NCBI RefSeq assembly: GCF_017299535.1
Contig: NZ_CP071238.1
Location: 2,790,001-2,854,000 of the forward strand
Length of the DNA stretch: 64,000 nucleotides
DNA from: Serratia marcescens subsp. marcescens ATCC 13880
GTDB taxonomy: Bacteria; Pseudomonadota; Gammaproteobacteria; Enterobacterales; Enterobacteriaceae
Reading direction: 5' to 3'
The position numbers and the translations under genes are program-made. Positions 49,308-60,206 of the stretch are shown in pieces; within the stretch, counting starts at the first letter, position 1, and the number at the start of each line of letters is the position of its first letter. The notes under the pieces are model-generated. The model worked only from the letters and a program-made list of their open reading frames with translations, did not search any database and was not told the origin of the DNA.

Positions 49308-50768
49308 ATGACAACATTTTATACCGTAATCAGTTGGCTCATGGTGTTCGGCTACTGGCTGCTGATCGCCGGCGTGACGATGCGCATTTTGATGAAACGC
49401 CGTGCGGTTCCCTCTGCCATGGCCTGGCTGCTGGTTATCTATATTCTGCCGCTGTTCGGCATCGTCGCCTATTTATCGTTCGGCGAACTGCACCTGGGCA
49501 AGCGCCGGGCCGAGCGCGCCAAGGCCATGTGGCCGTCGACCGCGCGCTGGCTGAAGGAATTGAAAGAGAGCCGCCGCATCTTCGCCACCGAATACAGCGA
49601 AGTCGCCGAACCGCTGTTCCAGCTGTGCAACCGCCGCCAGGGCATCGACGGCGTCAAGGGCAACCAGCTGCAGCTGCTCACCACTACCGACGACACGTTG
49701 AAAGCGCTGATCCGCGACATCGAGCTGGCGCGCCACAACATCGAAATGGTGTTCTATATCTGGCAGCCCGGCGGCCTGGTCGATCAGGTGGCCGAATCGC
49801 TGATGGCCGCCGCGCGGCGCGGCGTGCACTGCCGCCTGATGCTGGACTCCGCCGGCAGCCTGCCATTTTTCCGCAGCCCCTACCCGGCGATGATGCGCAA
49901 CGCAGGCATCGAAGTAGTCGAAGCGCTGAAGGTTAACCTGCTGCGCGTATTCCTGCGCCGTATGGATCTGCGCCAGCACCGCAAGGTGGTGCTGATCGAC
50001 AACTACATCGCCTATACCGGCAGCATGAACATGGTCGATCCGCGCTACTTCAAGCAGGATGCAGGCGTCGGCCAATGGATCGATCTGATGGCGCGCATGG
50101 AAGGCCCGGTGGCTACTACGATGGGCATCGTCTATGCCTGCGACTGGGAGATTGAAACCGGCAAGCGCATTCTGCCGCCGCCGCCGGACGTCAACATCAT
50201 GCCGTTCGAGCAGGAAAGCGGCCACACCATTCAAGTGATCGCCTCCGGCCCCGGTTTCCCCGAAGAAATGATCCACCAGGCGCTGCTGACCGCCGTTTAT
50301 TCCGCGCGCGAGCAGCTGATCATGACCACGCCGTACTTCGTGCCGAGCGACGATCTGCTGCACGCCATCTGCACCGCCGCTCTGCGCGGCGTTGAGGTCA
50401 GCATCATCGTGCCGCGCGACAACGATTCGATGATGGTGCGCTGGGCCAGCCGCGCGTTTTTCTCCGAGCTGCTGGAAGCCGGGGTGAAAATCTATCAGTT
50501 CGAAGGCGGTCTGCTGCATACCAAGAGCGTGCTGGTCGACGGCCAGCTCAGCCTGGTCGGCACCGTCAATCTGGATATGCGCAGCCTGTGGCTGAATTTC
50601 GAGATCACCCTGGTGATCGACGACGACGGCTTCGGCAGCGATCTGGCGTGCGTGCAGGAAGACTATATCGCCCGTTCCAAACTGTTAAACGCCAAAGAGT
50701 GGCTGAAGCGGCCGTTCTGGCATCGCCTGGTCGAACGCCTGTTCTACTTTTTCAGCCCGTTGCTGTAA
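49308..50768 (+). CDS. clsA: Cardiolipin synthase A
   Basis: ClsA joins two phosphatidylglycerol molecules to make cardiolipin in the inner membrane. From the ATG at 49308 the product is 486 residues, the E. coli length, beginning [17 protein letters not shown]; an upstream in-frame codon at 49260 was rejected. Two N-terminal membrane helices (about 5-25 and 38-58) precede two phospholipase-D HKD motifs, HRKVVLIDN (near 224) and HTKSVLVDG (near 404). The downstream yciU is 56 bp away. Confidence 0.96.
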   Translation: MTTFYTVISWLMVFGYWLLIAGVTMRILMKRRAVPSAMAWLLVIYILPLFGIVAYLSFGELHLGKRRAERAKAMWPSTARWLKELKESRRIFATEYSEVAEPLFQLCNRRQGIDGVKGNQLQLLTTTDDTLKALIRDIELARHNIEMVFYIWQPGGLVDQVAESLMAAARRGVHCRLMLDSAGSLPFFRSPYPAMMRNAGIEVVEALKVNLLRVFLRRMDLRQHRKVVLIDNYIAYTGSMNMVDPRYFKQDAGVGQWIDLMARMEGPVATTMGIVYACDWEIETGKRILPPPPDVNIMPFEQESGHTIQVIASGPGFPEEMIHQALLTAVYSAREQLIMTTPYFVPSDDLLHAICTAALRGVEVSIIVPRDNDSMMVRWASRAFFSELLEAGVKIYQFEGGLLHTKSVLVDGQLSLVGTVNLDMRSLWLNFEITLVIDDDGFGSDLACVQEDYIARSKLLNAKEWLKRPFWHRLVERLFYFFSPLL

Positions 50769-50824
50769 AAGCCGCGGCGAGCGTGCTTTAATAGCGCCAA
50801 ATCATTTGTTATCAGGATTTTTTT

Positions 50825-51148
50825 ATGGATTTGAATAACCGCCTTACCGAAGACGAAACGCTGGAACAGGCCTACGACATTTTCCTCGAATTGGCCGGCG
50901 ACAATCTGGATCCGGCGGATATTCTGCTGTTCAATCTGCAGTTTGAAGAGCGCGGCGGCGCAGAACTGTACGACCCCTCCGAAGACTGGAGCGAGCACGT
51001 GGATTACGACCTGAACCCGGACTTCTTCGCCGAAGTGGTGATCGGTCTGGCGGACAGCGACGGCGAGCCGATCAACGACGTGTTCGCCCGCGTGCTGATC
51101 TGCCGCGAGAAAGACCACAAGCTGTGCCACATTCTGTGGAAAGAGTGA
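50825..51148 (+). CDS. yciU: YciU (UPF0263 / DUF440) family protein
   Basis: This 107-residue acidic protein matches E. coli YciU almost throughout ([20 protein letters not shown] at the start, [10 protein letters not shown] at the end). The fold is thought to mimic double-stranded DNA; the role is unsettled. A 56-bp gap follows clsA, so read-through is possible, and a strong bidirectional terminator follows. Confidence 0.95.
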   Translation: MDLNNRLTEDETLEQAYDIFLELAGDNLDPADILLFNLQFEERGGAELYDPSEDWSEHVDYDLNPDFFAEVVIGLADSDGEPINDVFARVLICREKDHKLCHILWKE

Positions 51149-51170
51149 TTTGCCGCCAGCGCATCGGATA

Positions 51171-51203
51171 AAAAAAGCCCCGCTTATTCAGCGGGGCTTT
51201 TTG
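51171..51203. terminator. Bidirectional terminator between yciU and oppF
   Basis: AAAAAAGCCCCGC pairs with GCGGGGCTTTTT (stem about 51174-51186 and 51191-51202), with U tracts on both strands between convergent genes. Confidence 0.9.
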
Positions 51204-51221
51204 TTGCCGGCTAGCGGCGCA

Positions 51222-52219
51222 TTACAGCGGATCGACCTTCAGGCACGAAACCGCATGGCGGAAACTGCCCTCCAGCAGCGGACGCGTCTTGGCGCACTCC
51301 GGCCCGGCGATCGGGCAGCGAGTGCGGAACACGCAGCCGGACGGCGGATTGATCGGCGAAGGCAGCTCCCCTTCCAACAGCTGGATCTGCTTTTCCTTCT
51401 CCTTGTCCGGATCCGGGATCGGCACCGCCGACATCAGCGCCTTGGTGTATGGGTGCTGCGGATTGTGGTACACCTCGTCATAGGTGCCCAGCTCTACCGC
51501 ATGGCCCAGGTACATCACCAGCACGCGATCGGAAATGTGCTTCACCACCGCCAAATCGTGGGCGATAAAGATCAATGACAGCCCCATTTCGCGCTGCAGC
51601 TGCTGCAACAGGTTTACCACCTGCGCCTGAATCGACACGTCCAACGCGGAAACCGGCTCGTCGCAGATCACCAGCTTCGGTTCGAGGATCAGCGCGCGCG
51701 CGATGCCGATTCGCTGGCATTGGCCGCCGGAGAACTCGTGCGGATAACGGTTGATCAGGTTAGGCAGCAGGCCGACCTTCAGCATCATCGCCTTGACCTT
51801 GTCCTTCACTTCCTGACGCGGCATTTTCGGGTAGTAGGTGCGCAGCGGCTCGGCGATGATTTCGCCGATGGTCATGCGCGGGTTGAGCGAGGCCAGCGGA
51901 TCCTGGAAGATCATCTGGATATCGCTGCGGGTTTTGCGCCAGTCGGCGTCGTTCATGCCCAGCAGATCTTTACCCAGCCAGGCGACGCGCCCGCTGGTGG
52001 CCTTCACCAGGCCGATGATGGCGCGCGCGAAGGTGGATTTGCCGCAGCCGGATTCGCCGACCACGCCCAGGGTTTCCCCCTCGAACAGCCGCAGCGTAAC
52101 GCCATCGACCGCCTTCAGGGTTTTCGGCGGCTGCCAGAACCACTGCTTGTCGTCATGAATGTCGAAGTGCACTTTCAGATCGGCCACTTCGAGCAGCACT
52201 TTCTTGTCGGTTACCGCTG

Positions 52220-52223
<4 letters not shown>
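51222..52223 (-). CDS. oppF: Oligopeptide ABC importer ATPase OppF
   Basis: OppF is one of two ATPases powering oligopeptide uptake. The 333-residue protein has Walker [10 protein letters not shown] (about 56-64), signature [15 protein letters not shown], Walker [13 protein letters not shown] and the C-terminal oligo-HPY extension with [14 protein letters not shown], a cysteine set that can bind an iron-sulfur cluster. Its start overlaps the oppD stop by four bases (ATGA), so the two are translationally coupled. It is the last gene of the operon. Confidence 0.97.
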
Positions 52224-53236
<1,013 letters not shown>

Positions 53237-53247
53237 GGTGGCACTCC

Positions 53248-54156
53248 TTAACGATCTTTCGGGTCGAGGGCGTCACGCAGACCATCGCCGATAAAGTTGA
53301 AACAGAACAGAGTGACTACCAGGAAACCCGCCGGGAACAGCAGCAACCACGGTGAAACTTCCATTGAGTTGGCGCCGTCGCTGAGCAATGCGCCCCAGCT
53401 GCTCAGCGGCTCCTGCGTGCCCAGCCCCAGGAAGCTGAGGAAGGATTCGAACAGGATCATGCTCGGCACCAGCAACGAGGCATACACCACCACCACGCCG
53501 AGCACGTTCGGCACGATATGTCGCAGCACGATGTTGCGCGTGGAGACGCCGCACACCAGCGCCGCTTCGATGAACTCCTTGCGCTTCAGACCGAGGGTTT
53601 GGCCGCGCACGATACGCGCCATGTCCAGCCACGACACCATGCCGATCGCCACGAAGATAAGCAGGATATTCTGGCCGAAGAAGGTCACCAGCAGGATCAC
53701 GAAGAACATGAACGGGAAGGAGTTGAGGATCTCCAGCAGGCGCATCATCACCGAGTCGATTTTGCCGCCCAGATAGCCGGACATCGCGCCGTACAGGGTG
53801 CCGACGATCACCGCCACCAGCGCCGCCGCCACGCCGACCATCAGCGAGATGCGCCCGCCAATCGCCACGCGCACCAGCAGATCGCGCCCGGAGGAATCGG
53901 TGCCGAAATAGTGCCCCGATTCAACGCTGGGGGCGGCGGACATCATCGCCCAATCGGTATCGTCGTAGGCGAATTGCGACAGCATCGGCGCCAGCACCAC
54001 AAACAGCGTGATCAGCGCCAGGATGAACAGGCTGCTGACCGCCGCGCGGTTATGCATAAAGCGCCGGCGCGCGTCTTGCCACAGGCTGCGCCCTTCCACT
54101 TCCAGCTTCTCGCTGAAGTGTTCCAGAGCTTCGCTGTTCTTTTTAGTCAACATCAT
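53248..54156 (-). CDS. oppC: Oligopeptide ABC importer permease OppC
   Basis: This 302-residue inner-membrane permease has an N-terminal helix (about 37-58) and the BPD_transp_1 domain with six-helix topology from about 95. The cytoplasmic EAA-like loop ([21 protein letters not shown]) contacts the ATPases. It lies 14 bp after oppB and 11 bp before oppD. Confidence 0.97.
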   Translation of the reverse strand: MMLTKKNSEALEHFSEKLEVEGRSLWQDARRRFMHNRAAVSSLFILALITLFVVLAPMLSQFAYDDTDWAMMSAAPSVESGHYFGTDSSGRDLLVRVAIGGRISLMVGVAAALVAVIVGTLYGAMSGYLGGKIDSVMMRLLEILNSFPFMFFVILLVTFFGQNILLIFVAIGMVSWLDMARIVRGQTLGLKRKEFIEAALVCGVSTRNIVLRHIVPNVLGVVVVYASLLVPSMILFESFLSFLGLGTQEPLSSWGALLSDGANSMEVSPWLLLFPAGFLVVTLFCFNFIGDGLRDALDPKDR

Positions 54157-54170
54157 TCGCGTGCTCCAGA

Positions 54171-55091
54171 TTAATAACGGATTTTCGGATCGATGACCGC
54201 ATACAGCACATCGACGATCGCGTTGAACAGAATGGTCAGAGCGCCAACCAGAATGGTCAGGCTCAACACCAGGGAGTAGTCGCGGTTCAGCGCGCCGTTA
54301 ACGAACAGCTGGCCGATCCCCGGCAGACCGTAGATGGTTTCGATCACCATCGAACCGGTGATGATCCCGACGAACGCCGGGCCCATGTAGGACAGCACCG
54401 GCAACAGCGCCGGCTTCAGCGCGTGGCGGAAAATGATGCGACGCATCGGCAAGCCTTTGGCGCGCGCGGTGCGGATGAAGTTGGAGTGCAGCACTTCAAT
54501 CATCGAGCCGCGCGTGATACGGGCGATGCTGGCGATATAGGCCAGCGACAACGCCACCATCGGCAAGATGATGAACTTAGGCGCGCCGCCGTTCCAGCCG
54601 CCGCCCGGCAGCCATTTCAACGTGATGGCGAAGATCAGCACCAACAGCGGCGCCACCACGAAACTGGGTATCACCACCCCGGTCATGGCGAACCCCATCA
54701 CCGTGTAGTCCCATTTGGTGTTCTGGTTCAGCGCGGCGATCACGCCGGCGCTCACGCCCAGCACCACCGCCAGCAAAAACGCGGCCAGACCGAGTTTGGC
54801 GGAGACCGGGAAAGAGCTGGCCACCAAATCGTTGACCGAATAATCCTTGTATTTAAAGGACGGGCCGAAGTCTCCCTGCGCAAGCTGCGCCAGATAATGA
54901 CCGTACTGTTTCCAGATCGGGTCGTTCAAATGGTATTTGGCTTCGATATTCGCCATGACTTCCGGCGGCAATGCGCGCTCCCCGGTAAATGGACTGCCGG
55001 GCGCCAGGCGCATCATGAAGAATGAGATGGTAATAAGGATAAATAGTGTCGGGATCGCTTCCAATAAGCGACGAAGTATAAATTTAAGCAT
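54171..55091 (-). CDS. oppB: Oligopeptide ABC importer permease OppB
   Basis: This 306-residue permease, partner of OppC, starts MLKFILRRLLEAIPTLFILI, the typical first helix of OppB/DppB proteins. The BPD_transp_1 domain has the RTARAKGLPMRRIIFRHALK coupling loop (about 210-229) and ends PKIRY. An 83-bp gap with a GC-rich hairpin separates it from oppA, which in E. coli reduces expression of the downstream subunits relative to OppA. Confidence 0.97.
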   Translation of the reverse strand: MLKFILRRLLEAIPTLFILITISFFMMRLAPGSPFTGERALPPEVMANIEAKYHLNDPIWKQYGHYLAQLAQGDFGPSFKYKDYSVNDLVASSFPVSAKLGLAAFLLAVVLGVSAGVIAALNQNTKWDYTVMGFAMTGVVIPSFVVAPLLVLIFAITLKWLPGGGWNGGAPKFIILPMVALSLAYIASIARITRGSMIEVLHSNFIRTARAKGLPMRRIIFRHALKPALLPVLSYMGPAFVGIITGSMVIETIYGLPGIGQLFVNGALNRDYSLVLSLTILVGALTILFNAIVDVLYAVIDPKIRY

Positions 55092-55142
55092 TGCCCTAAC
55101 CCTGTGCGACAGCCTGATGACGGCTTATTATTCTCAACATGG

Positions 55143-55164
55143 GCCGGCGGCCTGCGCCGCCGGC
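55143..55164 (-). repeat. GC-rich hairpin in the oppA-oppB gap
   Basis: GCCGGCGG (about 55143-55150) pairs with CCGCCGGC (about 55157-55164) just after the oppA stop. There is no U tract, so it probably stabilises the oppA message or causes partial polarity rather than terminating fully. Confidence 0.6.
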
Positions 55165-55174
55165 TCTTACCGTA

Positions 55175-56812
55175 TCAATGCTTGATGATGTACAGGTTTT
55201 TGTCGTACACGTTATCAAGCGGGTCTTTGCCGGTGTAGCCACCGACGTAAGGTTTCACCAAACGGGCGTTCACGTAGTAATACAGCGGAACGATGGCGGA
55301 ATCTTTATCCAGCTGAACTTCCGCTTTCTGATACAGCTCGGCGCGCTCGTCTTTGCTCTTCGCGGTCAACACGTTGGCCATCAGCTTGTCGAACTCGGCG
55401 CTCTTGTAGTGCGGGGTGTTACTGCTGCTGTCGGACAGCATCATGTTCAGGAACGAACTCGGTTCGTTGTAGTCGGCGCACCAGCCGGCGCGCGCCACGT
55501 CATAGGTGCCTTGATGGCGGGTATCCAGGAAGGTTTTCCACTCCTGGTTCACCAGCTTCACGTCCACGCCCAGATTTTTCTTCCAGATGGAGGCGGCGGC
55601 GATCGCCAGCTTCTTGTGCAGATCTGACGTGTTGTACAACAGGGAGAAGGTCAGCGGTTTACCCGGGCCGTAGCCGGCGTCGGCCAGCAGTTTCTTCGCC
55701 ACTTCGTTGCGTTTTTCCTGCGTCCAGCCGAACCACTCCGGCGCGGTCAGCTTGGCGCCGTCGGTGTAGGGCGGCGTAAAGCTGTAGGCCGGCAGATCGC
55801 CCTGATTTTTCACCTTGTTGACGATGATGTCGCGATCCATGCCCAGCTTCAGCGCTTCACGCACGCGCGCATCGGTGAACGGCGCCTTCTGGTTGTTGAT
55901 TTCGTAGTAATAGGTGCACAGATAAGGATCGACGTGCACCTCTTTCGGGATCTCTTTCTTCAGCTTCTGGAACAGTTCGATCGGCATGTTGTTGTAGGTC
56001 ATGTCGATTTCACCGGTGCGGTAGCGGTTAACGTCGGTCACTTCCGACGAAATAGGCAGGAACGTCACTTTATTGATGATGGTTTTGGCGTTATCCCAAT
56101 ATTCCGGGTTGCGTTCCAGCACGATGCGTTCGTTGACAATCCAGTCTTTCAGTTTGTAAGCGCCGTTGCTGACGTAGTTGGCCGGCAGCGTCCACTTCTC
56201 GCCGAATTTCTCCACCGCGTCTTTGTAAACCGGCTTCATGGCGTAGTGCGGGGTCATTTCAACCAGATAAGGCACCGGCTCGCTCAGAGTCACCTGGAAG
56301 GTGTGGTCGTCGATGGCCTTCACGCCCAGCGTCGACTTGTCTTTTTTGCCGGCGATGATGTCATCAACGTTTTCCACATGGGCGTACTGCAGGTAGCTGG
56401 CGTAAGGCGACGCGGTTTTCGGATCCACTACGCGCTGCCAGCTGTAGACGAAATCTTGCGCCGTCACCGGCTTGCCGTTGGACCATTTGGCGTCTTTGCG
56501 CAGGTGGAAGGTCCAGACTTTGAAATCCTTGTTATCCCAGCTTTCCGCGACGCCCGGCACGATGGAACCGTCCGGGCTGTTGTTCGCCAGGCCTTCCATC
56601 AGATCGCGGGTCACGTTGTTTTCCGGCACGCCCTCGATTTTATGCGGGTCAAGCGACTGCACTTCGGAACCGTTGTTTTTGACGATTTCTTGCTTGTCGG
56701 CCAGTTGCACGCCTGCAGGAACGTCGGCGGCAAAGGCGGAGGTGGTTGCTGTGATGCCCAGCGCGGCGATGACGCCGGCGGCAATGAGCGTTTTCTTCGT
56801 GATGTTGGTCAT
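55175..56812 (-). CDS. oppA: Periplasmic oligopeptide-binding protein OppA
   Basis: OppA delivers peptides of two to five residues to OppBC. The 545-residue protein has a signal peptide (cleavage near TSAFAADV, about residue 29) and an SBP_bac_5 domain with YAHVENVDDI, PYASYLQY and NQEWKTFLDTRHQG segments. It lies 83 bp upstream of oppB and is the operon-linked copy. A paralogue of identical length lies immediately upstream (56960-58597). Confidence 0.97.
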   Translation of the reverse strand: MTNITKKTLIAAGVIAALGITATTSAFAADVPAGVQLADKQEIVKNNGSEVQSLDPHKIEGVPENNVTRDLMEGLANNSPDGSIVPGVAESWDNKDFKVWTFHLRKDAKWSNGKPVTAQDFVYSWQRVVDPKTASPYASYLQYAHVENVDDIIAGKKDKSTLGVKAIDDHTFQVTLSEPVPYLVEMTPHYAMKPVYKDAVEKFGEKWTLPANYVSNGAYKLKDWIVNERIVLERNPEYWDNAKTIINKVTFLPISSEVTDVNRYRTGEIDMTYNNMPIELFQKLKKEIPKEVHVDPYLCTYYYEINNQKAPFTDARVREALKLGMDRDIIVNKVKNQGDLPAYSFTPPYTDGAKLTAPEWFGWTQEKRNEVAKKLLADAGYGPGKPLTFSLLYNTSDLHKKLAIAAASIWKKNLGVDVKLVNQEWKTFLDTRHQGTYDVARAGWCADYNEPSSFLNMMLSDSSSNTPHYKSAEFDKLMANVLTAKSKDERAELYQKAEVQLDKDSAIVPLYYYVNARLVKPYVGGYTGKDPLDNVYDKNLYIIKH

Positions 56813-56887
56813 ACTTATCGACTCCAGTTTTTATTATCACAGGCTCTTCGTGGAACCTGCGTTGCCCGTAAGCGGACTCTGTTTCCC

Positions 56888-56912
56888 GCCGCCGCGGAAC
56901 GAATGCGGCGGC
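56888..56912 (-). repeat. Hairpin between the two oppA genes
   Basis: GCCGCCGC (56888-56895) pairs with GCGGCGGC (56905-56912) in the 147-bp gap. It lacks a U tract; it may end or protect the upstream oppA2 message. Confidence 0.55.
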
Positions 56913-56959
56913 CGGCCTTCCCTATATTCCTCCGCGAACTAGCGAGAGGAATACCCCTT

Positions 56960-58597
56960 TTACTGCTTGATAATGTACAGATTTTTAACGTCGGTATAGT
57001 CCAGCGGATCTTTGCCGGTGAACCCGCCTACCGTCGGCTTAATCAACCGCGCGCTGACGCGGTAATACACCGGGATCAACGCGGAGTCTTTGTCCAGCTG
57101 CGCTTCTGCCTGCTGATAAAGCGCGGCGCGCGCGGCCTCATCCGGCGCCTTCAGCGTGGCGGCCATGATGGCGTCGAACGCCGGGCTCTTATAAAACACG
57201 GTATTGATGCTGCTGTTGGACAGCACCAGGTTCAGGAACGCGCTGGGCTCGTTGTAATCCCCGCACCAGGTGGCGCGCGCCACGTCGTATTGCCCCTGAT
57301 GGCGGCTTTCCAGCGAGGTCTTCCACTCCTGATTGCGCAGCGTGACGTCGGCGCCGAGGTTCTTTTTCCACATCGACGCGGCGGCGATCGCCTGCTGTTT
57401 GTTTTGATCGGAGGTGTTGTACAGCAGCGAGAACTTCAGCGGCTTGGCGTCGCTGTAACCCGCTTCCGCCAGCAGTTTCTTGGCTTCGGCGTTGCGCTGT
57501 TCCTGGCTCCAGCCGGCCCACGCGGGCGGCGTAAAGTTGGCGCCTTCCGTAAAGGTCGGCGTGAAACTGTAGGCCGGGATCTGCCCCTGGCCCATGATCT
57601 TGTTGGCGATGATGTCGCGATCCAGCGTCATCTTCACCGCCGCACGCACCCGCGGATCGGTGAACGGCGCCCGCTGGTTATTGAGTTCGTAATAGAAAGT
57701 GCACAGATAAGGGTTAACGTGCAGTTGCTCGGGCACTTCGCGCTTCATTTTGACGTACAGGTACGGCGGGATCGCGCTGTTGGTGATATCGATCTCGCCG
57801 CTGCGGAAGCGGTTGACGTCGCTGACTTCGGAAGCGATCGGCAAGAAGGTCGCCTGAGTGATCACCGTCTGCTTGTTGTTCCAGTAGCTCGGGCTGCGCT
57901 CCAGTACGATGCGCTCGTTCACCACCCACTCTTTCAGGCGGTAAGCGCCGTTGCCGACGTAGTTGGCGGGCAGCGTCCATTTATCGCCGAATTTCTCCAC
58001 TACCGCGCGTTTCACCGGTTTGAGCGATGTGTGGCTCAGCATGCTGATGAAATATGGCACCGGCTCGCTCAGCGTCACCTGCAGCGTCTGGTCGTCCAGC
58101 GCCTTGACGCCGAGGGTCTGCGGAGGCTTCTTGCCGGTCAGGATGTCGTCGATATTGTCGACTTTGGTGTATTGCAGGTAGCTGGCATAGGGAGAGGCGA
58201 TTTTCGGATCGGCCAGACGCTGCCAGCTGTAGACGAAGTCTTGCGCGGTCACCGGACTGCCGTCGCTCCACACCGCGCCGGGGCGCAAGTGGAAGGTCCA
58301 TTGCTGATAATTCTGGTTTTCCCAGCTCGCCGCCGCCGCCGGCACCACATGCCCGTTGGCGTCGGTGCTCACCAGCCCTTCCAGCAGGTTAAGAATGATA
58401 TTGCTTTCCGGTACGCCCTCGACCTTATGCGGATCCAATGAAGCCACTTCGCTGCCGTTGTTGATCACAATATTCTGCTGCTGCGCCAACTGAACGCCGG
58501 CCGGCACTTCCGCCGCCAAACTGCTATTTATGGCGCCGACGCTCAGCGCGCCGCTAATCAACAAGGTCAAAGAAGTGCGCTTCAGGGTTTGCTGCAT
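56960..58597 (-). CDS. oppA2: Second oligopeptide-binding protein (OppA paralogue)
   Basis: This SBP_bac_5 protein is also 545 residues and aligns with the downstream OppA without large gaps, at roughly two-thirds identity by eye. It has its own signal peptide (cleavage near NSSLAAEV, about residue 29) and an AAAAGGAG ribosome site. Peptide-pocket regions differ most (for example the ITNSAIPPYLYVKMKREVP stretch), suggesting a different peptide range. It probably shares the OppBCDF translocator encoded downstream. Confidence 0.93.
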   Translation of the reverse strand: MQQTLKRTSLTLLISGALSVGAINSSLAAEVPAGVQLAQQQNIVINNGSEVASLDPHKVEGVPESNIILNLLEGLVSTDANGHVVPAAAASWENQNYQQWTFHLRPGAVWSDGSPVTAQDFVYSWQRLADPKIASPYASYLQYTKVDNIDDILTGKKPPQTLGVKALDDQTLQVTLSEPVPYFISMLSHTSLKPVKRAVVEKFGDKWTLPANYVGNGAYRLKEWVVNERIVLERSPSYWNNKQTVITQATFLPIASEVSDVNRFRSGEIDITNSAIPPYLYVKMKREVPEQLHVNPYLCTFYYELNNQRAPFTDPRVRAAVKMTLDRDIIANKIMGQGQIPAYSFTPTFTEGANFTPPAWAGWSQEQRNAEAKKLLAEAGYSDAKPLKFSLLYNTSDQNKQQAIAAASMWKKNLGADVTLRNQEWKTSLESRHQGQYDVARATWCGDYNEPSAFLNLVLSNSSINTVFYKSPAFDAIMAATLKAPDEAARAALYQQAEAQLDKDSALIPVYYRVSARLIKPTVGGFTGKDPLDYTDVKNLYIIKQ

Positions 58598-59120
58598 AAT
58601 CGAGGCTCCTTTTCACCGACAAGCATCGCTTATCGAAGTTTGTGAAGTGTTTATAAGAATTCTAAATAAACGGATACCAGCAAAAATCATTCCCGTTTTT
58701 ATGGCGCATTTCAGTTAATTGACCACGGGAAAGTTGCTCGGAAATTAGCAGAAGCCAAATTCCATAGCCAATAAATTTTACGAAAATGTTAAGCAATTCT
58801 CTTTTATCGCACGAAGCCCGATCCGGCCCCCAAGCTCGGGGACGCGGAGAAACAAAATCATCGCTATGATTTTAAAGAAAAAAAAGACGAAATCATTTCA
58901 TTTGAAACCATCAACGCAATCTCATTACCGCACAAAGAAACATTCAGTTAACAATCCAGACATTCAAAGAACAAACACCTGCCTATGGTCGGTTAATCAC
59001 TAATAACACCTGGATGAAAGTGAGACAAGCCCCACAGAATGATGTGATTAATTTAACAACAGCTTTACCGTTGAGCGGGGGCAAAACGCGCGGAAATGGG
59101 GGAGGAAAAGTGTCTGAAAT

Positions 59121-59139
59121 AACGCTTAGCGTTTTTTTT
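59121..59139 (+). terminator. Short plus-strand terminator-like hairpin
   Basis: AACGC (59121-59125), TTA loop, GCGTT (59129-59133), followed by six further T residues. It reads on the plus strand, where no coding gene ends, so it could mark the 3' end of an unannotated RNA. Confidence 0.4.
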
Positions 59140-59154
59140 GCACAGCAACATGAG

Positions 59155-59187
59155 ATTTATGCAACATAAGAGTGCAACCGCATAAAT
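59155..59187. repeat. 8-bp inverted repeat with 17-bp spacer
   Basis: ATTTATGC (59155-59162) and GCATAAAT (59180-59187) are perfect inverted arms about 560 bp upstream of oppA2. The spacing is consistent with a dimeric regulator site but the binder is unknown. Confidence 0.45.
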
Positions 59188-59250
59188 TTTATTCATCCTG
59201 TGCACTATAATAATGCGAACCAATAAATAATTTAAACTTTAAAATTAATT

Positions 59251-59283
59251 TTAGCCGCGCCAAGGCGAAAGGTGCGCGGCTAA
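59251..59283 (-). terminator. ychE terminator
   Basis: TTAGCCGCGC (59251-59260) pairs perfectly with GCGCGGCTAA (59274-59283) around a 13-nt loop. On the minus strand it is followed by AATTAATTTT, a moderate U-rich tail, 11 nt after the ychE stop. Confidence 0.7.
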
Positions 59284-59293
59284 ACAAAGGGTA

Positions 59294-59938
59294 TTACAAC
59301 AGGCCGGGGAATATCGCCTTAATGCCGGTAACGATAAACTCGATCCCGAGCGCCATCAGCAACAGACCCATGATACGGGTGATCACGTTGATGCCGGTCT
59401 GCCCAAGCAAACGAACCAACAGCGGCGCGGCGCGGAACAACAACCAGCAGCAAAAGGCGAACAAGGCGATCGCGACCGTAAAACCGAGCAGGCTTTGCCA
59501 GTTGTGATAACGGGAACTCCACACGATGGTGGAGCTGATCGCCCCCGGCCCCGCCATCAGCGGCAGCGCTAACGGCACCACGCCGATGCTCTCGCGGATC
59601 GCGCTCTCCGATTTTTCCTGTTTGTTCTGTTTGTCTTCTCCCAGCTTGCCGCTGATCATCGACATGGCGATGGTCACCACCAGAATACCGCCGGCGATGC
59701 GGAACGAATCGATGGAGATGCCGAACATCCGCAAGATCCCTTCGCCCAGGAACAGCGATGTCCACAGAATAATGGCGACCGACAGGTTGGCGGTCAGGTT
59801 GGTTTTATTGCGCCCTGCTTCCGCCTGGTAGCTCGTCATGCTGATAAACACCGGCAAGATGCCCACCGGGTTGACCAGCGCAAACAGACCGACAAAGAAC
59901 TTGATAAAGCCGGAAAGATCCAACAGAGATTGGCCCAC
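59294..59938 (-). CDS. ychE: MarC family inner-membrane protein YchE
   Basis: This 214-residue polytopic protein of the MarC/UPF0056 family has about six hydrophobic helices and the family blocks KFFVGLFALVNPVGILPVF (near 13-31) and LPLMAGPGAISSTIVW (near 124-139). The function is unknown; MarC itself is no longer thought to confer drug resistance. It lies between opp and adhE as in E. coli. Confidence 0.94.
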   Translation of the reverse strand: MGQSLLDLSGFIKFFVGLFALVNPVGILPVFISMTSYQAEAGRNKTNLTANLSVAIILWTSLFLGEGILRMFGISIDSFRIAGGILVVTIAMSMISGKLGEDKQNKQEKSESAIRESIGVVPLALPLMAGPGAISSTIVWSSRYHNWQSLLGFTVAIALFAFCCWLLFRAAPLLVRLLGQTGINVITRIMGLLLMALGIEFIVTGIKAIFPGLL

Positions 59939-60164
59939 AGATGGCTCCGCGTTAAGTGCTATAAAAAGGTGTGCTGCCTATGCGCGCTAATGTAATGGAA
60001 TTGCCGCGGGTAATCCATCCGGCCAGAGCAGCATTTTTGACTACCAGCAAGTTAGGCCACAAAACAAATGCCCTTTGTTAAAGTGATGTATGGCCTTTTG
60101 ATTTTTTATGTTGAAAAAAGAGTCATCGATCACAGTTATTGATAATCACTCTCAACATCGCCAA

Positions 60165-60180
60165 GCTGAAAGGTGTCAGC
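60165..60180. promoter_or_regulatory. Candidate Cra (FruR) site for adhE
   Basis: GCTGAAAGGTGTCAGC matches 14 of 16 positions of the Cra consensus GCTGAAWCGWTTCARY. Cra control of adhE is established in E. coli. The same bases form an 8-bp stem (60162-60183). Confidence 0.6.
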
Positions 60181-60190
60181 TTGCACTTTT

Positions 60191-60206
60191 CATGATTTAG
60201 ATCACA
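60191..60206. promoter_or_regulatory. Candidate CRP site upstream of adhE
   Basis: CATGA-TTTAGA-TCACA has a perfect right half and 3 of 5 matches in the left half of TGTGA-N6-TCACA. Confidence 0.45.

Larger units (their letters stand above)
58598..59250. other. Long non-coding interval upstream of oppA2
   Basis: This 653-bp AT-rich stretch lies between the oppA2 start and the ychE terminator. No credible protein frame was seen. It contains a short plus-strand hairpin with a U run (59121-59139), an 8-bp inverted repeat (59155-59187) and TATAAT at 59206-59211. It should also hold the opp promoter on the minus strand. Confidence 0.5.

Noticed and set aside
55934..58441. 835-codon open frame on the plus strand opposite the two oppA genes
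   Set aside because: It is antisense to two well-supported SBP genes, has low-complexity His/Arg/Val-rich translation and no ribosome site; a GC-rich codon shadow.
59161..59217. TGCAAC-N5-AGTGCA and TGCACTATAATAATGCG as NtrC-like sites upstream of opp
   Set aside because: They resemble TGCACC-N5-GGTGCA only partly, and no sigma-54 promoter (GG-N10-GC) was found on the minus strand downstream.
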